Assembly: GCA_040954595.2 (NCBI GenBank)
Contig: CM082593.2
Location: 5,146,001 to 5,210,000 of the forward strand
Length of the DNA stretch: 64,000 nucleotides
Source of the DNA: Balanoglossus misakiensis
Taxonomy: Eukaryota > Hemichordata
Reading direction: 5' to 3'
Shown: positions 48,472 to 60,420 of the stretch, piece by piece
Layout of the letters: every line of letters begins with the position of its first letter
Numbering within the stretch: position 1 is the first letter of the stretch
Program-made: the position numbers and the translations under genes
The notes under the pieces: generated by a model
What the model was told of the DNA's origin: nothing
Databases searched by the model: none
The model's input: the letters and a program-made list of their open reading frames with translations, nothing else

Positions 48472-49476
48472 TACGGAATGCTTTCGAGCAGAAAACCTAA
48501 CAAATGTTTTATAAATTCAGAGACTTCTCGTTAAATTTGCATACTCTTACTTTGCATATGTACCACCCAAACGAGAACATGACAGGCCTTTAATGCTTAT
48601 AAAGCAGCTGCTTTAATATGTGTTTAAATAGCGAAATTAATGGTGTTTTTTGTTTGTTTCATTATAATGTATTGCTTATTTGGATTTTTTTTAGTCTTCA
48701 TCAAGCCATGTACATATTCAGCGCTAGTCTGGTGTGATTTACGAGTCAATGATTCTTTTTACCATAGATTGAATAGCGATCACAAAGACACAGTGGTAAA
48801 TGTGTAAAGTATGTATACAAGTTTATTCAACTGGGTACCGACAGTACAATAAGGGGGCCCCACTCTGTACAGGAGGGGTTAAAGTCAAAAAAAGGCACAT
48901 AGACATAGGTACATATTTACAGATCAACTCATTTCGATGTCGACTTCGTGAGGAGTTCTTTGCAGGCAAAACTGCCATCGATCAAAGTCAACAATTTTAC
49001 ACTGGCTGTATGTAGAGAAATCTCTACAACTACCTGTATGGACATGTTAGGAATGGATTGTGTGCTGGGCTGACAAAAAAAAAAACTAGGCATACCTATG
49101 ACATGCAGGGTGATCAAAGATTTATTGAAACAGATGGATGCCATGAAAAACGAGCTGTGAGCCCATTACTTTTATGCATACTTATTTTAGAACCTGTCAT
49201 GTGGCTATATATACATCGGCTATGTTCGTTCCTTTTGTCAAATGCTGAAAGAACCATCTAGTAGAAAATACACCAAAAGACCAGTTCATCATTAAAGATG
49301 GATGTAACAGTCACTGAAATCTCTTTAAATAAAAGAACAATTCTCTTTTCAAAATTTTTGCTGACCCCCCCCCCCCCCCCCCCCCCCTCTGATGGTTACT
49401 GTTTGCCACGTGAGAAATAAACAAATATTGTACAAAAAATTGATGTGTTCTAGGTTTTCAACAATAACAGCCGTTT
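48472..49476. other. GPX promoter and NME5 3' UTR
   Basis: No exon was recognised. A run of about 22 C at 49366-49387 (G-rich on the NME5 transcript) lies in the putative NME5 3' UTR. A minus-strand AATAAA for NME5 is at plus 49121-49126. Confidence 0.5.
49366..49387. repeat. C homopolymer tract (~22 C)
   Basis: An uninterrupted run of C in an AT-rich setting, in the predicted 3' UTR of NME5 (G run on the transcript). Similar runs occur at 1521-1529, 21779-21792, 36009-36029 (G), 37616-37624, 37736-37745 and 53166-53178 (G). Confidence 0.9.
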
Positions 49477-51045
49477 TTAATTGGGTTCCTGGACTGAATA
49501 TGGTTCGTTGATCCTGGGTTTGTTGGGGTTGTTTGCGATTAACCAATCTGCAAGCCATGTCTGTGAAAAAACAAAGGAATTCAATATAATACACTGGATT
49601 TTATCAAAATATTAACGAAGTGTGAGTAAAATGAATTATATCCTTTACAGTACAGACAGTACGTGAATTGCTACTTACTATTGGATCTTCTGGCTTCTGT
49701 TTGCAAAGTTCTGTCAAGCCCTTTAGTAATGTTGGGTTGACCACTTTTGAGAGATAATCTTTAGCAGCCTGGCCCGCTGGAATTGGCTCTACAATGCCTA
49801 GTAGAAACACACACAGATTTGTAAGTTGTACCTTTTATCCTGGAAAACCCTGATTTTGTCAGTCACTGTAGGCTAGTATAAATAAAGGTACATGTACCTA
49901 TAAAGTCCAACTGGAACATGACTCTCTGGTTGTTAATATTGCATGCCAAGGGAAATAGTTCATAACTTGGTTATGCACTTTGAAATATACTGAAATGGAT
50001 TTTCCTCATAATTAAATCAATGTATTACTTGGCTGTCGTTCCTCCTATTCAAAGAATGATTTGATCAATCATCACGTACAATACACATCACAGTGACAGG
50101 TAGTGCATGCAAACTACATTGTCAACACAGTGTAACTCTCACAGTACTTACTATCTGGGAAGAGAAACCTGATTTCCCTTTCTGCGCTGGAGTAACTGTC
50201 GCTGCCGTGGACTGCATTGCGTTGATCATCTGTACCATACAGTGCACGGATGCTGAGAAGAAAGATTTATTGTATGATTCTTAATATAAGCATAAAATGC
50301 TGTTTATTATAGATTTTCAAAGCTGATGGTATAATTAATTTTTAACAATAATGGGACAATATGATACATTTAAAAGCATGATATGTACACATGAAGTCAT
50401 TTACCTGTCTGGATGGGTTTCTCTTGCTTTCAATGTGTTCGTTGGCCCTATGAGCTCTCTCCAATACGATATTGAATTCTCTCTGGCTAAAACCAAGGCA
50501 ACAATTGGACCACTGCTCATGTAGGCAACCAGACTGGGGAAGAACATCTTGCCGTAGTGTTCGGCGTAGAAGTCGCTGGTTTGTTCAGGTGTTAGATGTG
50601 CTCGCCTTTTCTGATGGAAAAAATATAGACATTGAATAAGGAATATGATAGGGATTGCTGACTTTTAGGACCACAACTAGGTGGTCATGTTGATAGAATG
50701 GTTGTACATACTGTACATGTAATCTTTTGCAGTTGTCTACTCAATGTTTACTGTCGTGATGAAGGCGTATAAACGGGTTGGAACCAATATCTTACTGTTC
50801 TGGCTCAAACAGCCTTCACTTGATGGCCTGATTAATTAAACGATCTCGAAATGCCGATAAAAACAAACAATTTTTCTGTGACATGACTGATTGCTTACCT
50901 GCAAAATCGTGAATCCGGATCTCAGGATAATTTCTTCGATTTCGTCGGCTTTGTCGACACAATCTGGCTTTATTATGGCCAGAGTGCGCTCCACGAATAT
51001 TTGTGGAGGGTCCATGGTCACAGTTTCCGTATCAATCCCAGGCAT
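49477..51045 (-). CDS. NME5: NME5, nucleoside-diphosphate-kinase-like ciliary protein
   Basis: Five exons in 5'-3' order: 51045-50899, 50610-50405, 50252-50152, 49797-49679, 49560-49477, giving 218 residues (human 212). An NDPK domain (FVERTLAIIKPDCVDK, YGKMFFPSLVAYMSSGP, THPDSIRALYG, HGSDS with the active-site His) is followed by the Dpy-30-like C-terminal motif (AAKDYLSKVVNPTLLKGL) and NNPNKP. NME5 is a radial-spoke and axonemal component of motile cilia and sperm, and its enzymatic activity is doubtful. The first ATG is at 51045; the reading frame extends upstream only through a GTG. It lies head-to-tail downstream of PSAP with a short gap. Confidence 0.94.
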
Positions 51046-52042
51046 TTTGTTTGGAACGTTAGAATTTTGCTGTATTTTGATGTGTACACGGTCCACACAC
51101 TTCTTCTGGCACTGACCCTGCTGTTGCTATGTAACGTTGTTTTGATGCGACAGCGCAGGTGACTGCGCAAAGAGAGCGCCCTCTTAAGTGCGCGTTGTAA
51201 ATCTTTTGTTCTTATGGATACAAACGCAACTTGTGCAGGCTATGATCCGATGAAGAATTTTCAGAATCAGAATTAAACGGACGCATTGCTGCAACTCTTG
51301 GCCTTCACATGATATAAGACAATTATCACACACACATTACACTTGTTGGTTATGGCAAAGACATTTTTATTCTGTCAATCCACAGCAAAAATGTTACAAG
51401 GCAAATTCTCATAGCACTGCATAATTTATCAAAATTTTTGCTTTCTGCGGCACAAAACTAATCCTTGCACCAAATAGTCCAAAGAATCTGTTGTTAATTT
51501 AATGATCATTTCACACATTTTTAAGTTTATTCATTTTTTTGGGAAAATCAATACAATAAGAAGCTAAGGACTTTCCTGTTCAGTGAAATAAATCTCATGA
51601 CAGTCGAGTTGATGAATTTTATACCTTGTATTTACTGCGCCATAAACATAACATCGGTACATCAAACTATTTTCCAAATTATACAGAAGTAGTAAATCCT
51701 GACAAAAATTAATCTCTGGGTAATTAGTAACAACAGTGATTTACAAAAATTATCTTGATATCAAAATGAAATGTATTTATCAATAAGTGTAAACTAGTTG
51801 CATTATTTTTACAAAAAAATGTCGTCACCAAAGATGAAAACAAAAATAAATCCAGAGTCTGCAATGGAGCCAAGAAACTTCGCAACATTTGAGGTAATTT
51901 TTTTATCACCACTGATTATACACGTATCCCAGGTGTTGAATGGCTCCTGCAGTTTTCTGTCTACAAGTGACTTTTACAGAAAAAGAGACAAAAATAATTC
52001 AAAATGACATATTTTTTTATTATATAAGCACGGACTGTTGCT
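51046..52042. other. PSAP 3' UTR and NME5 promoter
   Basis: No coding exon. Minus-strand AATAAA hexamers at plus 51526-51531 and 51366-51371 could end prosaposin. If the latter is used, only about 320 bp separate it from the NME5 ATG. Confidence 0.5.
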
Positions 52043-55000
52043 TTACCACACATGTAACTTGCAGTGCTGGACAGCCTGAAAGATAAAATCATATCATTAG
52101 ATTAAATAACACTTGATATAATAGAAAGGAAATCAATTCAATTCGATAAATTTTTATTATCCCAACATAGGCAATTTGTGGTGTGACAGAAACAACAAAA
52201 TCCACCAAAAATCACTCACATACTATCAGAATTTAAAACAGTCAGACGCATTGATCACAATCACAATGGCTGTGCTCTAAAATCATATTCATTGTATGTC
52301 ATAACATTACATAAAATCCCATAACCTTTGCAATATTGCCAGTACAATACTCACATTGCACATCTTTGCATTAGTCTCACTGGCACACCAGAAGGCAGGC
52401 CCCATTGAACACTTCTTGGCTCCCAACAGGGGATTACCGGTACACAGTCCGAGAACCTGGAAGAAGTATAAAGAATTATGCTGTGCTACTTTTTTAACGA
52501 TAATCTTACATTCAATGTATCTTCAGAGCTATGAAGACTTACACTTTTCATTTCATTTCCACTAAACTTGTGGGAGGTCAGAATGGAAACGGGTTTACAC
52601 ACAATGGTACAGGAAGCCCAATTTCTAATTGCCATAGCTTGCCTCTGACACATCAAGACCCAAAACATGACAAGACAACACATTGTTTGTCATTAACATC
52701 CTTCTAATTACACACAGCTTACCTGGCACACTTCATCTGGAGTCAACGACTGCAACAGTTGGAAAATGACGGGTCCATACTCCTGTACTAGTGAATTGCA
52801 CTGGAAAAATGGGATAAGGTTAAATGAGGAGACTGGCCATCACTATATTTGAGGTACCTTTATGATGCAAGTCTAAGATCATCTGTGTATTGTATTGTAT
52901 TGTATTGCACTGACTGTTTTGGTATTGTACATTTTTTCATTGGATATAGAGTGTTGATAACATTTTATTGACAAAGTGTACAATTTTAGCAAGTGGACTG
53001 ACCTCAGCTTTGATGGCGTCTGGCAAGATGTTACAGAATTCCTCCAGGGCTTGTTCGATTTCCTGTTCGGTGGCATTCTTTTCCAATACGGTCAACAGAT
53101 ACTGAGCAGCTAATTTGCATAGGTCGCAGGTCGTGTCTTGAAGTTTAGGTGCTACATTGGGGAAGGGGGGGGGGGGGGAAGAGAGTATAATGATGAAGCG
53201 ATCGAAGGCAAATTTTAAAGTCTCGTTTCATATACATAGAACAAGACAAGCCAGAATTTGCTCAGGTTTGGTAAATGATTTATGTACTGCTGGGTAAATA
53301 CTTGAAAATGGATAACAGAATTGGAGGATTTATACTGCTGCTGCTCACGACTGACACGGCAGCGACCCCTTACCTTTGACCTCTTTTGAAGTGCACACCC
53401 CAATCAAGGTGCAGACCTGTGAGGGGTCAATCTCGCTGACAAGCAACTGAATGACTGCGGGGCCGTACTCTTCAACGAAGCTGGAGCACTCCTCACTGAG
53501 AGAACCTGGCAGGAGACTGCACACTTTGTCAAGAGCAGCGATGATCTCGCTCTGCAGAGACACAAAAAAAGGAAAATACTGATTACCATGACAACAGGGG
53601 ACTGACAGAATGTAGACAGTTGAATACGTTTGATGCAAAAACCTCGGTCACCAGGATGACTACGCTTTTGGAAAAAAAAAAAGACATTCTAACTTCACAG
53701 ATCTGTGTCACTGCTACTTACCTGAGTGGCATTGTCGGACAACATCTGGTCAATTTCTCTCAAGACAAACTCACAAAGCACACACTGTGGTGTGGCGTCT
53801 ACTGGGGCCTTCTTGATTGGTAGCTGTGGAAACACGAAATAGACACAAGTCAGCCTTTTGGTGATTGAGTAGTGGTTAGGAACACTAGCCATGGACAGGT
53901 CAAAATGTACTTCATGGGAAAAGAAGATGACCATGCAGGCAACGACTTACATTTTTGGAAGGTCCACACATTCCAATCAGCTGTAACAAACAACAAAATA
54001 CGATGGTTAGAAATATATTTTATTGTCAAATGCTACATGGAAATATAACAGATGTACTACATTTGGAACATTACATTATAGCATAAAAGATTTGTCTAAA
54101 GACATTTTTCATGAAGTCATTTTAACTTATGCTCATTGAACTTGAAGGGTATGAGTTCCAAATTTATGACCAACAGACGACACACATACACACTTGCACG
54201 TCACATAGACAGACAGACAGACAGACAGACAACTCACCTGACAGACTTTGAGAGGGTCCGCCAACTGTTCCAACAACTCTGGAATAGCAAATCCATACTG
54301 GGTGATGATGTCATTACACTGCAAACATGAAAATAAATTCGTTGATTGATTGACTGATCAGTCATTGAGATTTGATGAACAAGACTTCTCTAAATAATAT
54401 ACATTTGTAATTATCCACTTCTGCTTACCTGTCCTCTGATCTGGCCGGGGAGAATGTCGCAGAACTCGTGCAGAGCCTTCACAATGTCTTGCTTGGTTGC
54501 ATTCTTGTCAAGGAAACTATCAAAATACTGTATCACAAGCTTGCACAGATCACACTCGGTATCTTTCAAATCTGCAATGAAGGTCACGATGTAGTTTAAG
54601 AATTTATACACACATAACTTGTGCAGAGCTTATGTATTCTATGAAATTTTCAATGTACCTAATTTGCCTACAACTGCAAGAGTGAATACTTACCCTTCAG
54701 TTTGAGGGCATTGCCAGAGCATAGTCCCAGTGTGGTGCAAATTTCCTTGGGGTCTAGTTTCTGCACCAAGAGCTGGATAATCATGGCGCCGTACTCATCA
54801 ATGAAGGCCGTGCACTCTGCACGGATGGTCTGCGGCAAAATGGTGCAGACCTTGTCCACCACCGAGATGATTTCAGACTGAAAATCAAGAAACATAAAAT
54901 AAGCGAATAATTCTTACAAACATCGGTCCAGGACTTTCAGGGACTTGAATTGAAAAATTCTTAAAGAAAATGAAAGACACTTTGAGGAAACTCACCGCAG

Positions 55001-58000
55001 TTGAATTTTCAGTCAACAAGGAGTCGATTTCCTGCATCGCAAATTCACACACTGTACATTGAATAGAGTCATCCACTTTCTTGGCTGGAGTGATTTTCAC
55101 ACTTGGCATAATCTGTGAAATATAGGAGATACCACACATACATGTAGTTGTTTAGCGAAAAATACAAATCTTATAGACAGTCACAGATGGCTTTTTTTCT
55201 TCAAAAAAGATCTAATAATCTACAAAATAAATAAATATCATTTCTGAGTAATTCAGTAAGTGTTATGTCATGTCACAATGGTGAAAAGTGGAGAGAACAC
55301 AGTATTCTGCGATGCACTGTGGTGTAATGTCATGATATGAGCACCAGTGACTGACAATGAAATACAGAGATAAACGATTATTTCAGACGGTGTGAAAACA
55401 CTCTAGAAAACCCCTCTATTCCCCACTAAGAAGAGTCTGCTAGGACTTTCCATCACACAAAAACTGCATAACATACTCGCTGACTACATGCACGACTAAA
55501 ACAAACACTCTTAGAAACCCTGCATTTGCTTACAAGCTTTGGTGTCATGGAGTTTTTCGAGCAAAATCCAATTGCAGTACAGATAACTTGTGGGTCCTGT
55601 TGACAAAAATGAAAAAAAAAATTCAGTAAGAAAATGAGGAAAAATTGAAATGCAGATATACAAGACAAGTAGTAATTGTTAATTGTTGATGTTACATTCT
55701 TGTATACAAGGCATATTAAGTTGGTGAAAAAACAGGTATGATTTGTGACTGCCACGTAGTCCCAGTAGGAAAAAAAAATGAAATCCTACAGTGCGAATCT
55801 TACCAATTCTGTTACCAGCAGATCCAACAAGATCGGCACGTACTGATCTATGTAATCTTTACACTCCTGCTGAAACGGTCCCAGCGATTCACAAAGTTTG
55901 TCCAATATCTCGATAATTTCCTCCTAGAAGTAGAAACATCACACACAGCCATAAAATTTGACCTTACTGATACTTCTCTGTCATGACAAGGATCATCTTT
56001 GCTTCAATGCTGTCTTGATCAGGAACGAGGTGACTGGAAGCTGGATAACACCAGCATGGAACGTGGTAAACTTTTCCATAAAATACTTGAATAATTTCTG
56101 ATTGAAATTGTGCATGGTATTTCGAGTTGTATTATGCTTAACATATCTTACCTTTGTTTGGTTATCTTGGAGAGCCTGTTTAGCTTCAGCGATGACAAGT
56201 TTGCAGTCTGTGCAGAGATCTTGATTGGCACCAGTCTGTAATGAAACGTCGGGCATGGCACATACATGCATGCGCTCTGAGTCTCTAGTTTTTGCCTTTC
56301 ATACATTCAAACTACGCCAAATTCCACAACACACACAACATAGACAAAACCGCTAGACTTATCTACGTTCTAAGCTGTTGTCCCTGTTTTGTGATAGCTT
56401 GTTTCTCTCCTGCATAAAGGGCCCTAGACATCCCAATCATGTTACCCAACTCTTGCTCACGGTTTTATTCAGTCACATTACTAGAAACAAGCACTTCACA
56501 AAGATGGCGACACTACATGTGACACACACTGATGTTATGGGGTACATGAAATGCAGAGTGAAATGCATGCAATGTAGAACTCTTTTGATACAACTGCAAC
56601 CCATCAGGATCACGAAATTGGCTAACCTCCAGCATTGGTTTGAGGGCTTGTTTCTTCTGCACACCTGGCTTGCAGAGGCCAATGGCAGTGCACACAGTCT
56701 CAGGGTCAAGTTCGCTGATGATCAGGTCGAAGAGGACTTCAGCATACTCGTTCACAGCTGACAGACACTGTAAAAATAATAACAAGAATAATAGGTTTGA
56801 CTGTAACAAAACTTTCACTATTACAGTATTTTTGGGCATGAAGAAATTCTACTTGTTCTTATCACCTTGGTGGAAATCTTAGATAGATGGAATACTTCCA
56901 GACTCACCATGTTTTTCAGTTCTTCATCGGGAACGAGATCACACGCTGAGCGCAGGAAGCTCATGATCTGTTCTTCTGTGGCATTGTTGGCAATCAGGCT
57001 GCGTACAGTCGTGATCACTTCTTTGCAGAAATCGCACACTTCATCGTTCTGCATACAAAAAAAAGCACATGGCAGATTGTTACCGACTTGATTTCAAACA
57101 CTGGTTTGCCATACAATCCAGGGTCGAGTACTGTAATCAACTCCGTTGGAGAAATTCAAGACACGATTTCACAAAAGACATTTTGGTGATGAGTGGGTAT
57201 AGAGTATTTGACAATGTGGCTATATCTTTTCACATTTAGGATTGTCATCATGAAGGACGTACATTCTGCTTACTGTAACAAGCTGATACACTGGTTGTAA
57301 TTTCTTACCTCTTTGTTGTATTTTGGAGACCAGGCGTTGTCTCTGCAGTGTTGGACTGCACCACACTCCTTGGCATTGCCAATGTGCTGACACCAATATG
57401 ACGGTCCCTGTGTGCATTTGTTCTGACCCAGCAGGTCAGCTGCACTGGCTGTGAAGATAGAGTGAGTGAGTGAATGAATGAATGAATGACTAAATGAATA
57501 AATAAGCAAATGAACACTGCACAGTACGAATCAATAAGCAAAGACGTCAATTTCAGGACTACTAAAATTTCAATAATAATCACCAATGTAATAAGACAGG
57601 GGATATTTGGAAATGTATTCAATACTTGTAAGACAAAATTCTTTTTTATTTAATATAAGCAGTAGGGATAGGCCATGCTGTGTGTGTCCTTGTGCGTTTC
57701 ACGACATACATGCTGAAGTTGCAAGGCCAGACTTCTATTTAATTACATTTTATATGTGGTATTTGCGCGGCCCAGCGTGTGAAAAAATGCTGTTCATTCT
57801 ACAACATCTGAAAAGACTTTCTATTTTGCTTTCTTTGCTGCGTATCAACAGAACAATGGACACAAATCACATGACCAGCACCACTAGGATGTCATTTTGT
57901 ATTGGTGCCAAAATACATGTACTCATGGTCCCATGACTGTACTAATTTAAATATTCATGATATGCAAATTGTATATACAAGTAGCTGACACAAAGGTACC

Positions 58001-59349
58001 AGAAGGACCTATTCCTGAACTTGCTACTATGCAACCATCAAACACATGTCATAATAAATTTAACTTCGGCATTTCAAACTTCTGGCATAGATACCTGACA
58101 GTTATCAGAATTACTACGCCATCGGCCTGCACACACCCCTTGCAAACTGTCAAAACTTCCCCTGTTCATAGTGATTTGCCTTCATGTCAATATTAACAGC
58201 ACTGTCAGTGTCAGATTCACTATTACCAGCACTGACTGCATGCTGGTTGCACAGTTATGTTATTTAATCAAGTTATACTTCAGTACATGTACATGTATAG
58301 CTGTGTTTGGCAGCCAGGTCATATGATCAATGTGTCAGGTACAAAGGCTAAAGTATTCTGAGATAAGACGATCAGGCTGAAGATGTCCACACAGGACCAG
58401 ATAATACATCTGACCTCAAAGCACCCTGGAGGTCACAGACAGACACACCTCCTAAAATATTTTTGAGGCTCCCCAATCACTGTTGCAAATTTGTTATTGA
58501 GAAGTTGTTTAGTGAATACATCATCAAACATGTGGAAAAAATCAAGGCATTCATAATGAATACATTTCGAAATTTATTGGTAAACATGTTCGTTTCATGT
58601 TGGTGAGCTACTTGTACATTTCTGGTCGCCATGAAACAATCACAGCCAAGGAATCGGTAGGGCTACTATACTGTGACATCACTTTTGAACACAAAAGTTT
58701 CGGTTGCACACAGGATGTAGGATGTATTATATTTTATTGCAGCTGAACAAAGACAAAACAAATTTGAATATCGACTGTTGCTCTGTTCATTTATACGCGT
58801 CAATCGTTTCAACACAATGCCAGCTGACATCGTCGACTCGGGCTGCGTCCGGGTAACAACATTCTTTGCCGCAATTTAAACGAACACAATTTTTGAAGTT
58901 CCGCCTCCGCTCATGACATGTTGGGATCCCGAGGATATTAATCACCAAAAGATCCCACCATGTTTTAGAGACGATCACAAAGGAAGTTGATAAAAAACAC
59001 ATCCTGCAATGTCGTCGTTTCATTTGTAATAAACATCACACATTTAATGTAACTTTCATCTTGTCTGCAGTTTGTAATTTATTTGCCTTGTCTTTCAAAT
59101 AAATTGTTTACCACGGCATTATTTTTATTTACTATTCGTGCTCCTGGTTAACAGTGGTTAGCAAAGCTGGTAATGCATGTTAAAAATACAGCGCTTGCGA
59201 GAACATTTCATGTGTAATTTGAAAGGAGTTCTGTCCACCGTGCGCACTTCGCTCATGGAGAGCCCCGTTTTTAACCTTTCAACTTTACTTGTAAACAAAT
59301 AACACTACTCACCTGCCGCCAAGAAAGTGAACAAAATTAACACCTTCAT
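52043..59349 (-). CDS. PSAP: Prosaposin with six saposin domains
   Basis: Eighteen exons in 5'-3' order: 59349-59313, 57448-57309, 57048-56908, 56767-56627, 56235-56152, 55923-55804, 55596-55534, 55112-54996, 54877-54694, 54571-54429, 54318-54238, 53980-53951, 53823-53722, 53551-53374, 53151-53003, 52800-52723, 52456-52355, 52075-52043. They join in phase to 640 residues (human 524). Order: signal peptide (MKVLILFTFLAA), an N-terminal SapA domain (CTQGPSYWCQHIGNAKEC), six saposin-B-type domains, a C-terminal SapA domain (KKCSMGPAFWCASE). Each saposin has six Cys, an N-x-S/T sequon in the first half and a [VI]C-xx-[IL]G-x-C end. The precursor is cut in lysosomes into activators of sphingolipid hydrolases. 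Domains 3-4 and 5-6 look like a duplicated pair. Domain 2 is split over three exons. A (GTCT)n microsatellite directly follows the exon-11 donor. Confidence 0.93.
54205..54232. repeat. Tetranucleotide microsatellite (GACA)n in PSAP intron
   Basis: About seven copies of gaca/agac. On the PSAP strand it reads (GTCT)n and begins a few bases after the exon-11 splice donor at 54237. Confidence 0.9.
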
Positions 59350-59900
59350 TGTTTTTATAATTATGTCTCCGTTATATTCACAGACCCTCTGCCACAATCA
59401 GCGTTGCGTCTCTGGTGCCAATGATGGTCGCGTCACGTGCCTTTCGTATTTACGAAGCTGTGCCCATCTGAAACTTTGTAAATAAAGTAATGCTATTGGA
59501 TCAAATGTCTATAGGCGTGGCAATGTTGTACATTTCAACCAATCAAATTCTTTTTTATTAAACCGGTGGATATCGAGCAGTAGATTAGTCACCTGATCGA
59601 ATGACCTTCAAGTCTGTTGATCGGATCCCGAGTAAAGCGTGAACAGCCGAATTTCATGATCATGTTAAAGAAACGTTACGAAAACAAATACAAGAGCAAA
59701 CAAATCAAACAACCATCCATTTTAATGTCAAACTCGTTATGCATATCGTCTTGCAAGGATAATATAACTTGTAAGGTCAAAGGTTAAAGGTGAACATGTA
59801 TATAAGCATGTTGTGTGTTATTATTAGCCCTGCAGCTGCAGGCCGGTAAAATATTAACTTTACTTTGGGTTTGGCTTTGTTGAACTTTACGACGGCATGC
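59350..59900. promoter_or_regulatory. Divergent promoter region, PSAP (-) / PRXL2A (+)
   Basis: About 550 bp separate the PSAP ATG from the first PRXL2A exon, so the two genes are head to head. GTCACGTGCC (59432-59441) matches 8 of 10 bases of the palindromic TFEB/CLEAR consensus and lies about 85 bp upstream of the PSAP start codon. No coding sequence was found. Confidence 0.5.
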
Positions 59901-59929
59901 GTTTGTGCACATTTGCTTTCGAGAACGGT

Positions 59930-59955
59930 GGAGAATTACTTGTGTAGTGTAAAAG
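59930..59955 (+). other. PRXL2A: Probable non-coding first exon of PRXL2A (3' border)
   Basis: Sequence ending tgtaaaag at 59955 is followed by a consensus donor, gtaagaaa. The next acceptor, tttcttgcag, ends at 60420, and the ATG is 31 nt further on. The 5' limit of the exon is not determined; it is likely around 59880-59930. Confidence 0.5.
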
Positions 59956-60420
59956 GTAAGAAATACATCAGTTTGACTTGCAAATAGTCAGGCACATACA
60001 TGTATGTAATGGTACACAGTGACATTGATACAGACATATACACTGTCACACTCATAGGACCATGCTCAAATCATTGACAAAAAAACTCAAACCAACCAGT
60101 GCAATGACCCTAGCTGGATCACTGGGTGATTTCGAGTTTGTTGATTTGGGAGTCTGTGAACAGTGATGGAGGGACTGCACCAGTATAGATGGCTTTAAGT
60201 TCTGAGTACAGTCTGTTCCAGTTTGTAAATATTTCTAATCAGACAGGTCTCACTCTTTCAGTGTAATCATGAACTGTGAACAGTTTCACAGACATCCTCT
60301 TGTAAAGACACACTCACACTGCAATCCTACCATTGATAGCCATGCTCACCATCTCTGTAATAATGCAAAATCACAGATACATTGTGGAAAGAATAAAAAA
60401 AATGTACACATTTCTTGCAG

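Noticed and set aside
51046-51096. Upstream extension of NME5 to a GTG codon
   Set aside because: The frame is open but has no ATG; the ATG at 51045 gives a length close to human NME5.
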